Shown here piece by piece: positions 45,141 through 54,672 of a stretch of 64,000 bases of DNA. Origin of the DNA: CAZMZW01 sp963802275 (lineage in GTDB: Bacteria; Chloroflexota; Anaerolineae; Anaerolineales; Anaerolineaceae); the NCBI GenBank assembly GCA_963802275.1, contig CAWDIB010000004.1:1-64000 (forward strand). Reading direction: 5' to 3'. Under the pieces are notes generated by a model. The model saw only the letters and a list, made by a program, of their open reading frames with translations. It ran no database searches and was not told the origin of the DNA. Made by a program: the position numbers and the translations under genes. Within the stretch, counting starts at the first letter, position 1. Every line of letters begins with the position of its first letter.

Positions 45141-46316
45141 ATGAGAAAAAAAATCGTAGAGGTGTGTGCCGTATTTTTAGTTGCAATTATAATATATGTG
45201 GTTTTTGATGGTGTTTTCGGAATTATAAAACCCCTGAAACCATATTTATCCGCCCCTGAGCGCTTGACCGCAAAAGCATATTTAAACGAACCATACTTTT
45301 CTGAAGAATTTTTAATAGAGAGCTTTGTACAGCCAGGGGAATGGACAAGTCCAGAGGGAACGAAGTTAATTTTTCCTGGGGAATTTCATGGGAAGTTCTT
45401 TAACGTGGATACCTTACCTCCGGTCAATGCAACTTATCGGAGAACAATAAATGAAATTGCAGCTGGAACATTGGACAGAAGTAACCAAAAGGATCTTAAA
45501 AAAATATTAATTTTGGGCGGTTCGACTGTCTATTGCTCCGAAGTTCCTGACAGTCTCACCATCGCCAGCATTCTTGCCAGGAGGCTGACGACAGAGAGGG
45601 CGCAAGAAAGATATTTTATCTTGAATGCTGGCGTTACTTCGGCAAACTCGGCTCAAGAGCTGGAGCGGTTAAGATATGAGCTTGATAGAGGTTTAAGGCC
45701 AGATATTGTATTTATTTACAATGGAATAAATGATGTTACTCAAGGGATTTATTTTGGAGACCCTGACGGAGTTATGTTTTCAGATAATAAAAGAAACAAA
45801 ATTAAAGAAATAGTTAAAAAGGTACTTCCCCTTAACTTCTATCGTTATTATCGCATGAAATCTGAGGCGGAAGGACAGAGGAAAGTACCGGCCCATATGA
45901 ATGACATGAAATTAATTGAGTCGCTTGCCTATAGGACTGAAGAAAATTATAAAAAAAATATTTTAAACATAAAGAAATTGGCTGATTTATATAATTTTAA
46001 GCTCATCATAATATTACAATCGACTATCTATTCGCTGGATCCATCAAATAATAGGGAGTCTATTGCAGAAATAAAAAGATTTGCCGATTTGAGAACTCCA
46101 CGACTTGATGTGGCATTTTCAATTGGATATCCCTTGCTGAGGAAGGCGATATCAGAAATGAAGGCTAATAAATTAGAGGTTTACGACATCTCGCAGATTT
46201 TTAATTCGGTTGATGCAGATATTTTTCTCGACAGTTTCCATATTAATAGTAGCGGGAATAAAATCATTGCTGAGTTTATGGAAAAAATCATTTTGGGGCA
46301 GGATCGTAAGAATTAA
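45141..46316 (+). CDS. SGNH/GDSL-hydrolase-like protein, membrane-anchored
   Basis: A 391-residue protein with one N-terminal membrane segment (about 6-24). The SGNH hydrolase blocks are visible: LGGSTVYC (block I, nucleophile Ser), NAGVTSAN (block II, Gly), YNGINDV (block III, Asn) and DSFHINSSGN (block V, Asp-X2-His). Such proteins in polysaccharide clusters often remove or transfer acetyl groups in the periplasm. Composition is AT-rich. ATG at 45141 was chosen over a TTG 12 bases upstream. Confidence 0.7.
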   Translation: MRKKIVEVCAVFLVAIIIYVVFDGVFGIIKPLKPYLSAPERLTAKAYLNEPYFSEEFLIESFVQPGEWTSPEGTKLIFPGEFHGKFFNVDTLPPVNATYRRTINEIAAGTLDRSNQKDLKKILILGGSTVYCSEVPDSLTIASILARRLTTERAQERYFILNAGVTSANSAQELERLRYELDRGLRPDIVFIYNGINDVTQGIYFGDPDGVMFSDNKRNKIKEIVKKVLPLNFYRYYRMKSEAEGQRKVPAHMNDMKLIESLAYRTEENYKKNILNIKKLADLYNFKLIIILQSTIYSLDPSNNRESIAEIKRFADLRTPRLDVAFSIGYPLLRKAISEMKANKLEVYDISQIFNSVDADIFLDSFHINSSGNKIIAEFMEKIILGQDRKN

Positions 46317-46424
46317 GATGCAATTTAATCGATTGGACAATATTCGGGAAATATAAAAATGCATCAGTGTTTAGGCTTCATAAAACAGTAACTTAAAAAG
46401 CACTGCCCATCTATTGCGGATTCT

Positions 46425-47196
46425 TTGCACCTGTATCGCATTTTGCGCGAGATGCATCGGCATCCCCCAAAGCTCACACCCTACGGATTCACGCTCATGG
46501 GAAACCGGATGATGCAAGAAGGGATTTTCGAGCCAGAAGAGTCAGCCCTGATTAAAGAGTATCTTGAAAAAGTATCAGTGTTCGTTGATATTGGGGCCAA
46601 CATTGGCTTTTATATTTTAATGGCGCGTTCTGTGAATAAATATCCTATTGCCATCGAGCCCTCGCCGCAGAATTTAAGTTTACTTTATGCCAATTTGAAC
46701 GCCAATGGTTGGCACGATGTTGAAGTCTACCCCTTGGGAATGGCAGCCAAGCCGGGGATTGTCCCTTTCTATGGCGGGGGGACCGGGGCTTCCATGGTTG
46801 AGAGCTGGGCACATAATGCGGGAGTATTACAACAGACCATTTCAACTTCTACGCTCGATGTCATACTTGGTGACCGGTTCTATGGGGAAAAATTATTGAT
46901 CAAGGTGGACGTGGAGGGCGCGGAATATGAAGTGTTGCAAGGCGCACCCAAGACCCTCGCCAGAAGCCCCGCTCCCCAATCGGGTCCTGGAAATATGTCT
47001 GACCGAAAATTTTCCAGCCGGGATCAACCCGCACTTTGAAGCAATATTCCGCTTATTCTGGGACCATGGCTATGTCGCCCGGGTGGTGGGGCCGGATAAC
47101 CGGGAGGTCACGCCGGCAGTGGTGGCCAGATGGGTGCGCAACCGCAAGCGGGATTTTGGCTACGTCAGCTATCTATTCGAGAAAGATACTCCGTAA
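46425..47196 (+). CDS. FkbM-family methyltransferase, one frameshift
   Basis: A SAM-dependent methyltransferase. Motif I is VFVDIGANIGFYILMA, and the FkbM signature KVDVEGAEYEVLQGA is present. One extra C near 46979 shifts the frame; the next frame continues NRVLEICLTENFPAG and ends YVSYLFEKDTP. Corrected length is about 256 residues. No ATG fits the start; TTG at 46425 is the best guess and the true N terminus may be longer. It probably O-methylates a sugar of the surface polysaccharide. Confidence 0.75.
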
Positions 47197-47198
47197 CC

Positions 47199-48014
47199 AT
47201 GAAGCAGCCGGGCACACGCAGTCATGGTCGTTACCGCCCTCTCAAGGAATTGGCGAAGTATCCCTATTTCCTGTTCAGCTTTCTGCTGTTCGATCCTCTG
47301 GAGAAGATCAGGAAATTTCGAGCGTTGCCGATATTTGTGCGAAACTTGCTGAGATATCGAACCCTCAATCGCCAGGGCTCGTTTAAGTTCAGGTTCAGGG
47401 ACCTATGGTACCGAACCTTTGACCAGTTAGAATCAGCCGGGGTCGCCACCGGGCATTATTTTCATCAGGACCTGTGGGCCGCACGCCTAGTGTTTGCGCG
47501 ACAGGTCAACCGGCATGTAGATGTCGGATCACGGCTTGACGGGTTTATTGCTCACATCCTGCCTTTCTGCCAAGTGACGTATGTTGATATCCGTCCTCTC
47601 GAAAGCGCGGTGGAGGGGCTTGAGTTCAGGCAAGGGTCGATCTTGCATCTGCCTTTTGCGGACAATAGCATTCCCAGTTTGAGCTGTCTGCATGTCATTG
47701 AGCACATCGGCCTGGGACGCTATGGGGACCCGGTTGACCCGGATGGCCATGTGCAGGCGGCCGGGGAGTTGGTGCGTGTCCTGCAACCCGGCGGCATGCT
47801 GCTCCTGGGGACTCCTGTAGGCAGGGAGCGTCTCTGTTTCGACGCCCACCGCATTTTTGATCCTCAAACGGTGGTCGATGCCTTTCACCCCCTCGTGTTG
47901 GAGGAATTTAGCGCTATCGACGATTACGGCAGCATGTGTGCTCCGGGCACGACGTTGGCGGAAGCGCAACAATTCCGCTATGGATGCGGGCTGTTCCGGT
48001 TCCATAAGCTGTAG
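47199..48014 (+). CDS. SAM-dependent methyltransferase-like protein
   Basis: A 271-residue protein. The Rossmann core shows RHVDVGSRLDGFIAHIL (motif I), TYVDIRPLE (end of strand 2), a LPFADNSIPSLSCLHVIEHI block (motif II/III region) and ELVRVLQPGGMLLLGTPVG (motif IV). The N-terminal 80 residues are basic and unrecognised. It starts 2 bases after the FkbM stop, so the two are co-transcribed and probably modify the same glycan. Confidence 0.7.
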   Translation: MKQPGTRSHGRYRPLKELAKYPYFLFSFLLFDPLEKIRKFRALPIFVRNLLRYRTLNRQGSFKFRFRDLWYRTFDQLESAGVATGHYFHQDLWAARLVFARQVNRHVDVGSRLDGFIAHILPFCQVTYVDIRPLESAVEGLEFRQGSILHLPFADNSIPSLSCLHVIEHIGLGRYGDPVDPDGHVQAAGELVRVLQPGGMLLLGTPVGRERLCFDAHRIFDPQTVVDAFHPLVLEEFSAIDDYGSMCAPGTTLAEAQQFRYGCGLFRFHKL

Positions 48015-48024
48015 CGGTCGGTTG

Positions 48025-48177
48025 CCCACGGCACCGGTGGCTACTCCCCATGGACCGCGCTCCGGGGAAGCGGTGGATGAATACCTCGCCGGCCACGCCA
48101 ATTTTGTTCCCGACCGTGAATGCGAACGATTTCCCCTGACATTCACCCCTCGCTGCTGCTTGAAGCATGACTCATGA
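48025..48177 (+). pseudogene. C-terminal remnant of a cephalosporin-hydroxylase/CmcI-like methyltransferase
   Basis: An open stretch without a usable start encodes GEAVDEYLAGHANFVPDREC, then ERFPLTFTPRCCLKHDS. It resembles the end of CmcI-type SAM-dependent enzymes, where an 'EFL..NP.F..DR..E.F.LTF.P.G.LK' pattern is conserved. Everything upstream is missing. It is best read as a decayed gene left by rearrangement. Confidence 0.45.
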
Positions 48178-48323
48178 TCTACCCCCCGCCTCAACAATAA
48201 TATGCGGGCCGGGGAACGAGAGCCTAATTGTAGGAACATCATTATATAATGTGATAAACAAATATCATTTGACAACACAGTTACCAAACAAATATAATTA
48301 GTTGTAAACCAAAGGAATTTTTC

Positions 48324-49370
48324 ATGAAGCCTAACATATCAGTTTGTATACCGGCCTACAATCGCCCTGAACTATTATCACCGTTGTTGGATTCGATTGT
48401 GAGTCAAGATTATAATAATTATGATATTGTTATTTGCGAGGATGACTCGCCGAAACGTAGTGAGATTCGTAACGTAGTATCTCAATACATTGACCGATTT
48501 CCGGGGTTAATTCAGTACTATGAGAACGAGAGTAACCTTGGGTTCGATGGCAATGTCAGGAGGATTTTTGAGAAAGCCCACGGGGAATTTTGCCTGTTCA
48601 TGGGCAACGACGACCTCATGTGCCCGGGAGCCTTATCTATAGTAGCCACAGCCCTAAACCGTTACGAAAATGTCGGCGTCGTTATGAGAAGTTATGCGTC
48701 ATTTGAAGGCTCGCCCGATAACATTAAACAGATCCACAGATACTTTGCCACTGAGCGATTTTTCCCGGCCGGCCCCGAGACCATTGTCACATTCTACCGG
48801 AGGTTGGTGGTGTTACCCGGCGTGACTATCCATCGTGAATCGGCTTTACAGTATGCTACTGATCGATTCGATGGCACCGCGCTTTACCAGATTTATCTCG
48901 TGGCCAACATTTTGGCCGACAAGAATGGCCTCTCCCTGCCGGAGATACTGGCGTTGAACCGGCACGGCGGTATTCCCGATTTAGGCAACAGCCCCAAGGA
49001 GAGGGGCAGATTCGTCCCCACGGAGCAAACCCCCGAGTCCTCGGTCTATTTCGTGGCGGGGATGCTGGAAATTGCCAAATATATCGAGGCGAGCCGGGGC
49101 ATCAAAGTCTACGAAAAAATTCTGCAAGACATCGGCAATTATTCCTATCCCATCCTGTCGATCCAGGCCAAGAGAAGTCTGCCAGTGTTTTTGCGCTATG
49201 CTTATCAATTGGCGCAGTTGGGTTTCTGGAAAAATGCCAAGTTTCACGTGTATTTTTTGAGTCTGCTGCTTTTGGGCCCGGAACGAATGGATCAGGTGAT
49301 CAGCCGGATCAAAAATAAGCTCGGTTTCACCCCGGTTTTTGGCCGAATCTCCTCGGGCCGGGCCCGGTAA
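48324..49370 (+). CDS. Family 2 glycosyltransferase
   Basis: A 348-residue GT-A enzyme. It starts MKPNISVCIPAYNRPELLSP. The nucleotide-binding region IVICEDDSPKRSEIR and the metal-binding FCLFMGNDDLMC (DXD-like NDD) are clear. It transfers a sugar to the growing repeat unit; donor and acceptor are unknown. The first part of the gene and its upstream region are AT-rich while the second half is GC-rich, so the gene itself may be a mosaic. Confidence 0.85.
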   Translation: MKPNISVCIPAYNRPELLSPLLDSIVSQDYNNYDIVICEDDSPKRSEIRNVVSQYIDRFPGLIQYYENESNLGFDGNVRRIFEKAHGEFCLFMGNDDLMCPGALSIVATALNRYENVGVVMRSYASFEGSPDNIKQIHRYFATERFFPAGPETIVTFYRRLVVLPGVTIHRESALQYATDRFDGTALYQIYLVANILADKNGLSLPEILALNRHGGIPDLGNSPKERGRFVPTEQTPESSVYFVAGMLEIAKYIEASRGIKVYEKILQDIGNYSYPILSIQAKRSLPVFLRYAYQLAQLGFWKNAKFHVYFLSLLLLGPERMDQVISRIKNKLGFTPVFGRISSGRAR

Positions 49371-49377
49371 TCGAACC

Positions 49378-50457
49378 ATGCGCATTCTGGTGATCGGCGA
49401 TTGGCACTCTGAAGTCCATGAGGAGTGGGTTTTTCGGGCCTTCACGGCGCTGGGCCATGAAGTCCAGCCCTTCGGGTGGCATACCTACTTCAAGCCCCGG
49501 CGATCAGTAAGCGGTGCGGCCGGTACCCTGGAGCACATTGCCCTTAAAATCCAGAACCGGCTTATCCTGGGTCCCCGGGTGGCGGCCCTCAACCGTGATG
49601 CCGCCCGGGCCGCGGATCGATTCCGCCCGGATATGGTCTTCGTCTATCGGGGTACGCATCTGCTGCCCCGGACTCTGCGCCTGATCAAGGCAAGCAATCC
49701 GGCGATGGTGTTGGTCGGCTATAACAATGACAACCCGTTTGTGTCTGGTCAGGTTTACGGCCTGTGGCGCCATTTTTTGAGGGGCTTAGCGGATTATGAT
49801 CTGATGTTGGCCTACCGGTCTAAAAATATTGAAGATTTCAGATCGGCAGGTGCGCCCCGGGTTCACCTCCTCCGGTCCTGGTATGTCCAGGAGCGTAACC
49901 ACCCCGTTGCACTCTCCCCGGATGAGCAGGCGCAGTATGAAAGCGACGTGGTCTTTGTGGGCAACTACGAGCGCCAGGGACGACTTGAATGGCTTGAAGA
50001 GATTGTCAAAGCTGGATTTAAGCTAAGGCTGTTCGGTCCCGGCAAGTATTGGGACCGTCACGTCTCCAAATCTCCCTGGTTGCACCATCTGGCGCCAGTC
50101 AAACAAGTATGGGGCCAAGAGTATAATAAAGCGTTATGTGGCGCCAAGGTCGCCCTGTGCTTTTTATCCAAATTGAATCAAGATACTTATACACGGCGTT
50201 GCTTCGAAATACCGGCCACCAAGACCATGTTGCTTTCAGAGTATTCTGACGATTTGTCAACGCTCTACCATGAGGGTGTTGAAGCTGAGTTTTTTCAATC
50301 CAAGGATGAACTTATCACCAAGTTGCATCGCTATGTGCCGGATGCGGCGCGGCGCCGCCGCGTGGCCGAGGCGGGCTATCGGCGCGTGGTGGCTGACGGG
50401 CATGATGTGATATCCCGGATGCGCCAGGTGCTGGCCTGGGTCAATGAACTCCGATAA
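49378..50457 (+). CDS. CgeB-like glycosyltransferase
   Basis: A 359-residue GT-B-type protein starting MRILVIGDWHSEVHEEWVFR. The C-terminal half has YESDVVFVGNYERQGRLEWL, then LRLFGPGKYW, NKALCGAKVALCFLSKLNQD, TRRCFEIPATKTMLLSEYSD, the signature of CgeB/DUF3880-type glycosyltransferases. The upstream gene ends 7 bases before it, so both belong to one transcript. The sugar specificity is unknown. A second gene of the same family is at 54673. Confidence 0.75.
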   Translation: MRILVIGDWHSEVHEEWVFRAFTALGHEVQPFGWHTYFKPRRSVSGAAGTLEHIALKIQNRLILGPRVAALNRDAARAADRFRPDMVFVYRGTHLLPRTLRLIKASNPAMVLVGYNNDNPFVSGQVYGLWRHFLRGLADYDLMLAYRSKNIEDFRSAGAPRVHLLRSWYVQERNHPVALSPDEQAQYESDVVFVGNYERQGRLEWLEEIVKAGFKLRLFGPGKYWDRHVSKSPWLHHLAPVKQVWGQEYNKALCGAKVALCFLSKLNQDTYTRRCFEIPATKTMLLSEYSDDLSTLYHEGVEAEFFQSKDELITKLHRYVPDAARRRRVAEAGYRRVVADGHDVISRMRQVLAWVNELR

Positions 50458-50475
50458 GGCGGTTGGTTGAGGGCC

Positions 50476-51363
50476 ATGAAACCTGAGCATCATGAGAAGT
50501 CCAGGGTCATGCGTTTCTTGAGACGGCTCGGCATGGAACGCCTGGCCTGGTCTCTCAGGCGACTGCATTGCCCCGTGGCCAGGGAGGCCCTGGTGCTCGA
50601 AGTGGGCTCGGGTGGCAATCCTTATCCCCGGGCCAACGTTCTGCTGGATGCCTACGAGGAGACGCGTCAGCGTCATTGGGAGCCGCTGAGAGTTGATCGC
50701 CCCATGGTGCTGGGATTTATCGAGCGCTTGCCATTTAAGAGCGGCAGCTTCGATTTTCTGATCGCTTCACATGTCCTGGAGCACTCTCCCCATCCTGAAA
50801 AAGCCCTGGCAGAGTTCCAGCGGGTGGCTCGCGCCGGCTATATTGAGGTCCCCGATGCGTTTTTTGAGCGTCTCAACCCCTATCGAGACCATCGTTCCGA
50901 AATCACTTTTTGGCAGGGCCGGCTGTGGATTCGCAAGAAACCGTTTTGGATTGTAGATCAGGACCTGGTTGAACTCTATGCAATGAGATTCAAACCATTT
51001 CTTACTCAGGATATTATGCGCAAGAAGCCGTTTATTTTTCATGTGCGTTACTACTGGAATGAAAGAATCAATTTTATTATTGTCAATCCTGAAACGGATT
51101 CAACCTGGCAACCGATTATGGACGATGTATCTGATGTTCCTGTACAAAATATTAAACAGAAATTTCGGAAGATATTTATTGATTCTATAAGATATTTGTT
51201 GTCACAAAATAAGCGCAATCGGACAATTAATTTACTCGATCTCATGATATGTCCCACCTGTGGCTCAGAACGGCTAGAAGCTACGCCCAATTGTTTCCGG
51301 TGTCTGACTTGCAAAGGGTCCTATGAGATCCATAATAATGTGCCGCGGATGTTTCCGAACTGA
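50476..51363 (+). CDS. Methyltransferase with C-terminal zinc-ribbon (Trm112-like) domain
   Basis: A 295-residue protein. The SAM-binding motif is LVLEVGSGGNPYPRANVLLD and the later LPFKSGSFDFLIASHVLEHS block is typical of type 11 methyltransferases. The last 40 residues, LMICPTCGSERLEATPNCFR then CLTCKGSYEIHNNVPRMFPN, form a CxxC-CxxC Trm112-type domain. ATG at 50476 was chosen over a TTG nine bases upstream. GC falls sharply in the final third. Confidence 0.75.
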   Translation: MKPEHHEKSRVMRFLRRLGMERLAWSLRRLHCPVAREALVLEVGSGGNPYPRANVLLDAYEETRQRHWEPLRVDRPMVLGFIERLPFKSGSFDFLIASHVLEHSPHPEKALAEFQRVARAGYIEVPDAFFERLNPYRDHRSEITFWQGRLWIRKKPFWIVDQDLVELYAMRFKPFLTQDIMRKKPFIFHVRYYWNERINFIIVNPETDSTWQPIMDDVSDVPVQNIKQKFRKIFIDSIRYLLSQNKRNRTINLLDLMICPTCGSERLEATPNCFRCLTCKGSYEIHNNVPRMFPN

Positions 51364-51656
51364 TGATTGGCAAAGCTCTTAGGCCTGTCGCAAGAATGCC
51401 TTGTCCCCGGTGTGCCTAGGCCAAGAATAATCCACCAGCGCTTTTTGAGTGCCTTGCGGCCCTCCGGATTGACTGGTTACCCAATGACCGCACATGTGCC
51501 GGGTCACGTGTGGTAACGGCCCTGTTAATGTGCTAATATGTCTTATAGGCAGTACCACGTCCTGCAGGGCTAGATGCAGGAACTGCGCCTTTATAGCACT
51601 GCAATACTCGGGTCAATACATTATCTGACTGCCAGAGCACCATTGCGAATAAAACA
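51364..51656. other. Non-coding spacer within the polysaccharide cluster
   Basis: About 290 bases with no gene seen. It holds an imperfect palindrome around CCTGCAGGGCTAGATGCAGG (51560-51580). It may separate two modules of the cluster. Confidence 0.4.
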
Positions 51657-52514
51657 ATGAGATCAAACAATTTCTGCCGGATATGTAATGCCAATGAAAT
51701 TAAATTTGAAACGTTAGTTAGCATGGGGAAAATTCCGCAAATATCAAAAAAGGGTCAATTACTTGAATTGATGATATGTCCTTCGTGTGGTCATGCATCA
51801 CGCAATGATGGAAGGGATTTAACAACCAATCTGGAAATCCAACAGAATTCATTTAGCCAAAACGTCGTAATGCCTCACCGACGTGAGTCTTGCTGGCCCC
51901 ATCGGCCGGCCTTAATAGCTTCGGAAGTCATAAGGTTGCACAAGCATGCCGGGAAAGCACTGGACATCGGGTGCAATACCGGTATCTGGTTGGCGACCCT
52001 GGGTGCCGCCTGGGACAGATATGGGGTTGAACTCTCCCCACTGGCGGCCGAAACTGCCCGCCTGTTCAGTAAGGCAGAAATTTTTTGTGGTTCCATTGAA
52101 TCATATCAAGCTACCCCTAACTCATATGATATGGTAACGGCTTTCGCAGTCATTGAACATCTGTCGGACCCGCAGATGTTAGTGGCCTGGGCTTATGAGC
52201 ATTTGGCACCTGGCGGCCTGTTGGTCTTAATGACCGGGGATCGGGAAAGTCTGGTGGCCCGGCAGATGGGGACGGATTGGCCTTTATACTGGTCACACGA
52301 TCATATCAGTTTTTTCAGCGCCCGTTCCCTCCGCCGCTTGCTGGAGAACCGGGGTTTCCAGGTGATGCGCCAGGAATGGCGTTTTATGTATACTGCAACC
52401 GGCCTGGGATCACCAATGCTCAAATATTTTATGAAGCTCAAAGAGATTTTGAGGATTGGTATTACTTCTCCGACTAACGATCATTATTATTGTTATGCAC
52501 GCAAGCTGATGTGA
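51657..52514 (+). CDS. Methyltransferase with N-terminal zinc-binding module
   Basis: A 285-residue protein. The N terminus has FCRICNANEIKFE and MICPSCGHASRND (cysteine pairs at about 7-10 and 41-44), as in sugar C-methyltransferase-like proteins. The SAM motif is ALDIGCNTGIWLATLGA, with EHLAPGGLLVLMTGD further on. It probably modifies a sugar of the surface glycan. The stop overlaps the region just upstream of the next gene. Confidence 0.78.
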   Translation: MRSNNFCRICNANEIKFETLVSMGKIPQISKKGQLLELMICPSCGHASRNDGRDLTTNLEIQQNSFSQNVVMPHRRESCWPHRPALIASEVIRLHKHAGKALDIGCNTGIWLATLGAAWDRYGVELSPLAAETARLFSKAEIFCGSIESYQATPNSYDMVTAFAVIEHLSDPQMLVAWAYEHLAPGGLLVLMTGDRESLVARQMGTDWPLYWSHDHISFFSARSLRRLLENRGFQVMRQEWRFMYTATGLGSPMLKYFMKLKEILRIGITSPTNDHYYCYARKLM

Positions 52515-52525
52515 GTCGAGAAGAC

Positions 52526-53506
52526 ATGCGTCCCCCCATATCGATCATGACATCTCCCGTTCCCGTCGGCCGATACTTTATTAAAGAGCCGATAAAGCAC
52601 GTTGTGCGCTTTTTGAGAGACGCCATTTTTAAGAAACCGGTCTATCTGAAATCGCACTATGGCGGGCACCCGGCGGTGACCCGCAGCGTGGTGGAAGGCT
52701 TGCAAAAGATTGGCGTCAGGGTGACGTATAATCCGCGCACTCTTAGCGCCGTGGGGGAGGCCGTCTTTGTCCCCAATGGCTTTGACGCCCTTGGGCAGGC
52801 GATTCAGATGAAGCGGTCCGGTTATCTCAAGAGGTTATTGGCCGGGCCTAATCTGGTGGAATTCCCCTCGGACCGGAGAGAGCTGATCACTGCGGCCGAG
52901 ATAGATGTGTATCTCACCCCGGACAACTCGACGCGTGATTTGTATATCGAGGACTGCCCTGAATTAAGCGGCCGTTGTCAGGCGTGGCCGGCCGGAGTGG
53001 ATACTGATTATTGGCGGCCGGCATTGAGCCGGGCCGATCGCCCTAATATACTGGTATATCAGAAGCCAGACAGCGGGCCTGTTGAACCCCAAGGAATAAT
53101 AACAAAATTAACGCAACTTGGATATCACGTGGAAATAATCCGATATGGGTGTTATACCCATGAGCAATATTTGCAAGCCCTCCAACATGCTAAAGTAATG
53201 GTAGGATTATCCCGGTCGGAAAGTCAGGGGATTGCGTGGGCTGAAGCATGGTCTGCCGATGTTCCCACTCTGATCGTACGAAATGATGTCACGACGCTCC
53301 GCGGTAAAACGTATCGGTCCTCAACCGCACCATACCTGTCATCGCAAACGGGGATGTTCTTTAACGATCTCCTGGACTTGGAGACTGTGTGCAATTACTG
53401 GAAAATGAACCAAGATACTTTTGAGCCCCGGGAGTGGGTAGTTAATAATCTCTCTGATGAAAGATGCGCCCAAGAATTATGTAAGATAGCGGGAATTGGA
53501 TATTAA
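52526..53506 (+). CDS. Glycosyltransferase, GT-B type
   Basis: A 326-residue protein. The C-terminal half shows YHVEIIRYGCYTHEQYLQAL, AKVMVGLSRSESQGIAWAEA, DVPTLIVRND, typical of the donor-binding half of group 1-like glycosyltransferases. The N-terminal half (SHYGGHPAVTRSVVEGLQKI) fits the acceptor domain. ATG at 52526 was chosen; an upstream ATG lies inside the previous gene. Specificity is unknown. Confidence 0.7.
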   Translation: MRPPISIMTSPVPVGRYFIKEPIKHVVRFLRDAIFKKPVYLKSHYGGHPAVTRSVVEGLQKIGVRVTYNPRTLSAVGEAVFVPNGFDALGQAIQMKRSGYLKRLLAGPNLVEFPSDRRELITAAEIDVYLTPDNSTRDLYIEDCPELSGRCQAWPAGVDTDYWRPALSRADRPNILVYQKPDSGPVEPQGIITKLTQLGYHVEIIRYGCYTHEQYLQALQHAKVMVGLSRSESQGIAWAEAWSADVPTLIVRNDVTTLRGKTYRSSTAPYLSSQTGMFFNDLLDLETVCNYWKMNQDTFEPREWVVNNLSDERCAQELCKIAGIGY

Positions 53507-53511
53507 CGACT

Positions 53512-54489
53512 ATGATAACGCCGGAATTAAAATCTTATAGTGAATGGTTGGACGAACGAAATTACCGGGTGAAAATCATCAATAAACAAGATTATTTTGC
53601 CAATCTTAATTTTGATGAGGAAGACTATTATTCAGCATCCTGGGTTAAAGATTATTGGCAGAAAGTATTTAATTATAAAATCCGTGTTAGCGGCGTCGTT
53701 TTCAGACCAGGCCTGCGGGTGTTAGATCTTTGTTGCGGCAGAGGGGATTTAGGTTCCTTTTTAGAACACCAATTTAATACTAAAGTCGTTTATTGTGATA
53801 TCAGTCTAAAGCAACTCATAAATGCCGCGGAAAAAAAGAGATTTTCCGGGGAGGCTTTTCATCTGGCTTGCTGTGCGGATGTCCTCCATCTGCCATTCGC
53901 AGCCGGCTCCTTTGATATTGTTATCGGCAACTCGTTTCTCCATCACATTGCGGATGTGCCGGCTACACTCGCCGAAATCAAGCGCGTCCAAGCGCCTGGC
54001 GGCCTGACCCTTTTGCTGCTTGAACCCGGCACCTCAGCGCCATTTCTCCAGTCATTTCCTCAATCCTTACTAGGACCCGTACGGAGATTATGGGGAAAGA
54101 AGAGGGCGGCCCCTCCGGTCTTTAGCGACCTTTGGTTGTTCAGGCCGGGCGAAATGACGCGGCTGTTCCATGAGGCCGGTTTCAGTTCGGTCAGATTATG
54201 GGGTACCGGCTTAATCTCCAGCCTGACCCTCACTCTCTGGATGAATGTCGCCTATAGATTGCCATGGCTGCCGAGTTCATGGGTCTACCCGATATATTTT
54301 TTGAAAGCCCTGATGGATAGAATCGAAGCTCGTCTGGCAAGCCAAGCTATGGTAAAGCTGTCTCCAAACTTGATGGTGTTAGCTAGTTCCCATCCGGAAA
54401 CACCCCCTCCCCTGGTGGGAGGGGGCTGGGGGGAGGGGGCTGTCAAGGGAACACCTCGTTATAACGAGGCATTTTCACCCCCACCCTAA
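53512..54489 (+). CDS. SAM-dependent methyltransferase with a repeat-derived C terminus
   Basis: A 325-residue protein. The core has LRVLDLCCGRGDLGSFLEHQ (motif I), VYCDISLKQL, LHLPFAAGSFDIVIGNSFLH and VQAPGGLTLLLLEPGT, a class I type 11 methyltransferase. The last 35 residues or so (from SSHPETPPPLVGGGWGEGAV) are encoded inside a MITE-like element at 54379-54546, which has replaced the natural end of the gene and provides the stop codon. Whether the extended protein works is unknown. Confidence 0.75.
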   Translation: MITPELKSYSEWLDERNYRVKIINKQDYFANLNFDEEDYYSASWVKDYWQKVFNYKIRVSGVVFRPGLRVLDLCCGRGDLGSFLEHQFNTKVVYCDISLKQLINAAEKKRFSGEAFHLACCADVLHLPFAAGSFDIVIGNSFLHHIADVPATLAEIKRVQAPGGLTLLLLEPGTSAPFLQSFPQSLLGPVRRLWGKKRAAPPVFSDLWLFRPGEMTRLFHEAGFSSVRLWGTGLISSLTLTLWMNVAYRLPWLPSSWVYPIYFLKALMDRIEARLASQAMVKLSPNLMVLASSHPETPPPLVGGGWGEGAVKGTPRYNEAFSPPP

Positions 54490-54546
54490 CCCTCCCCCAT
54501 CAAGGGGGGAGGGAACAGAAGGACTTTCCGGATGGGCACTAGCTAA
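54379..54546. mobile_element. MITE-like element, copy 2 (168 bp)
   Basis: Ends TTAGCTAGTTCCCATCCGGA and its near-complement (TTTCCGGATGGGCACTAGCTAA region). The interior is almost identical to 38351-38516, including CCTCGTTATAACGAGG. It overlaps the 3' end of the methyltransferase gene at 53512. Confidence 0.8.
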
Positions 54547-54672
54547 GGATTAGGCGGCGACTGAAACCCTTTGGAGCACATGGGGGATTTTCCTTTTCGG
54601 ATCCGGGGGGCAAGCCACATTGACGCCATCATGACCTGAAACCACATGACATTCACCTGATCGAGCCTGAAA

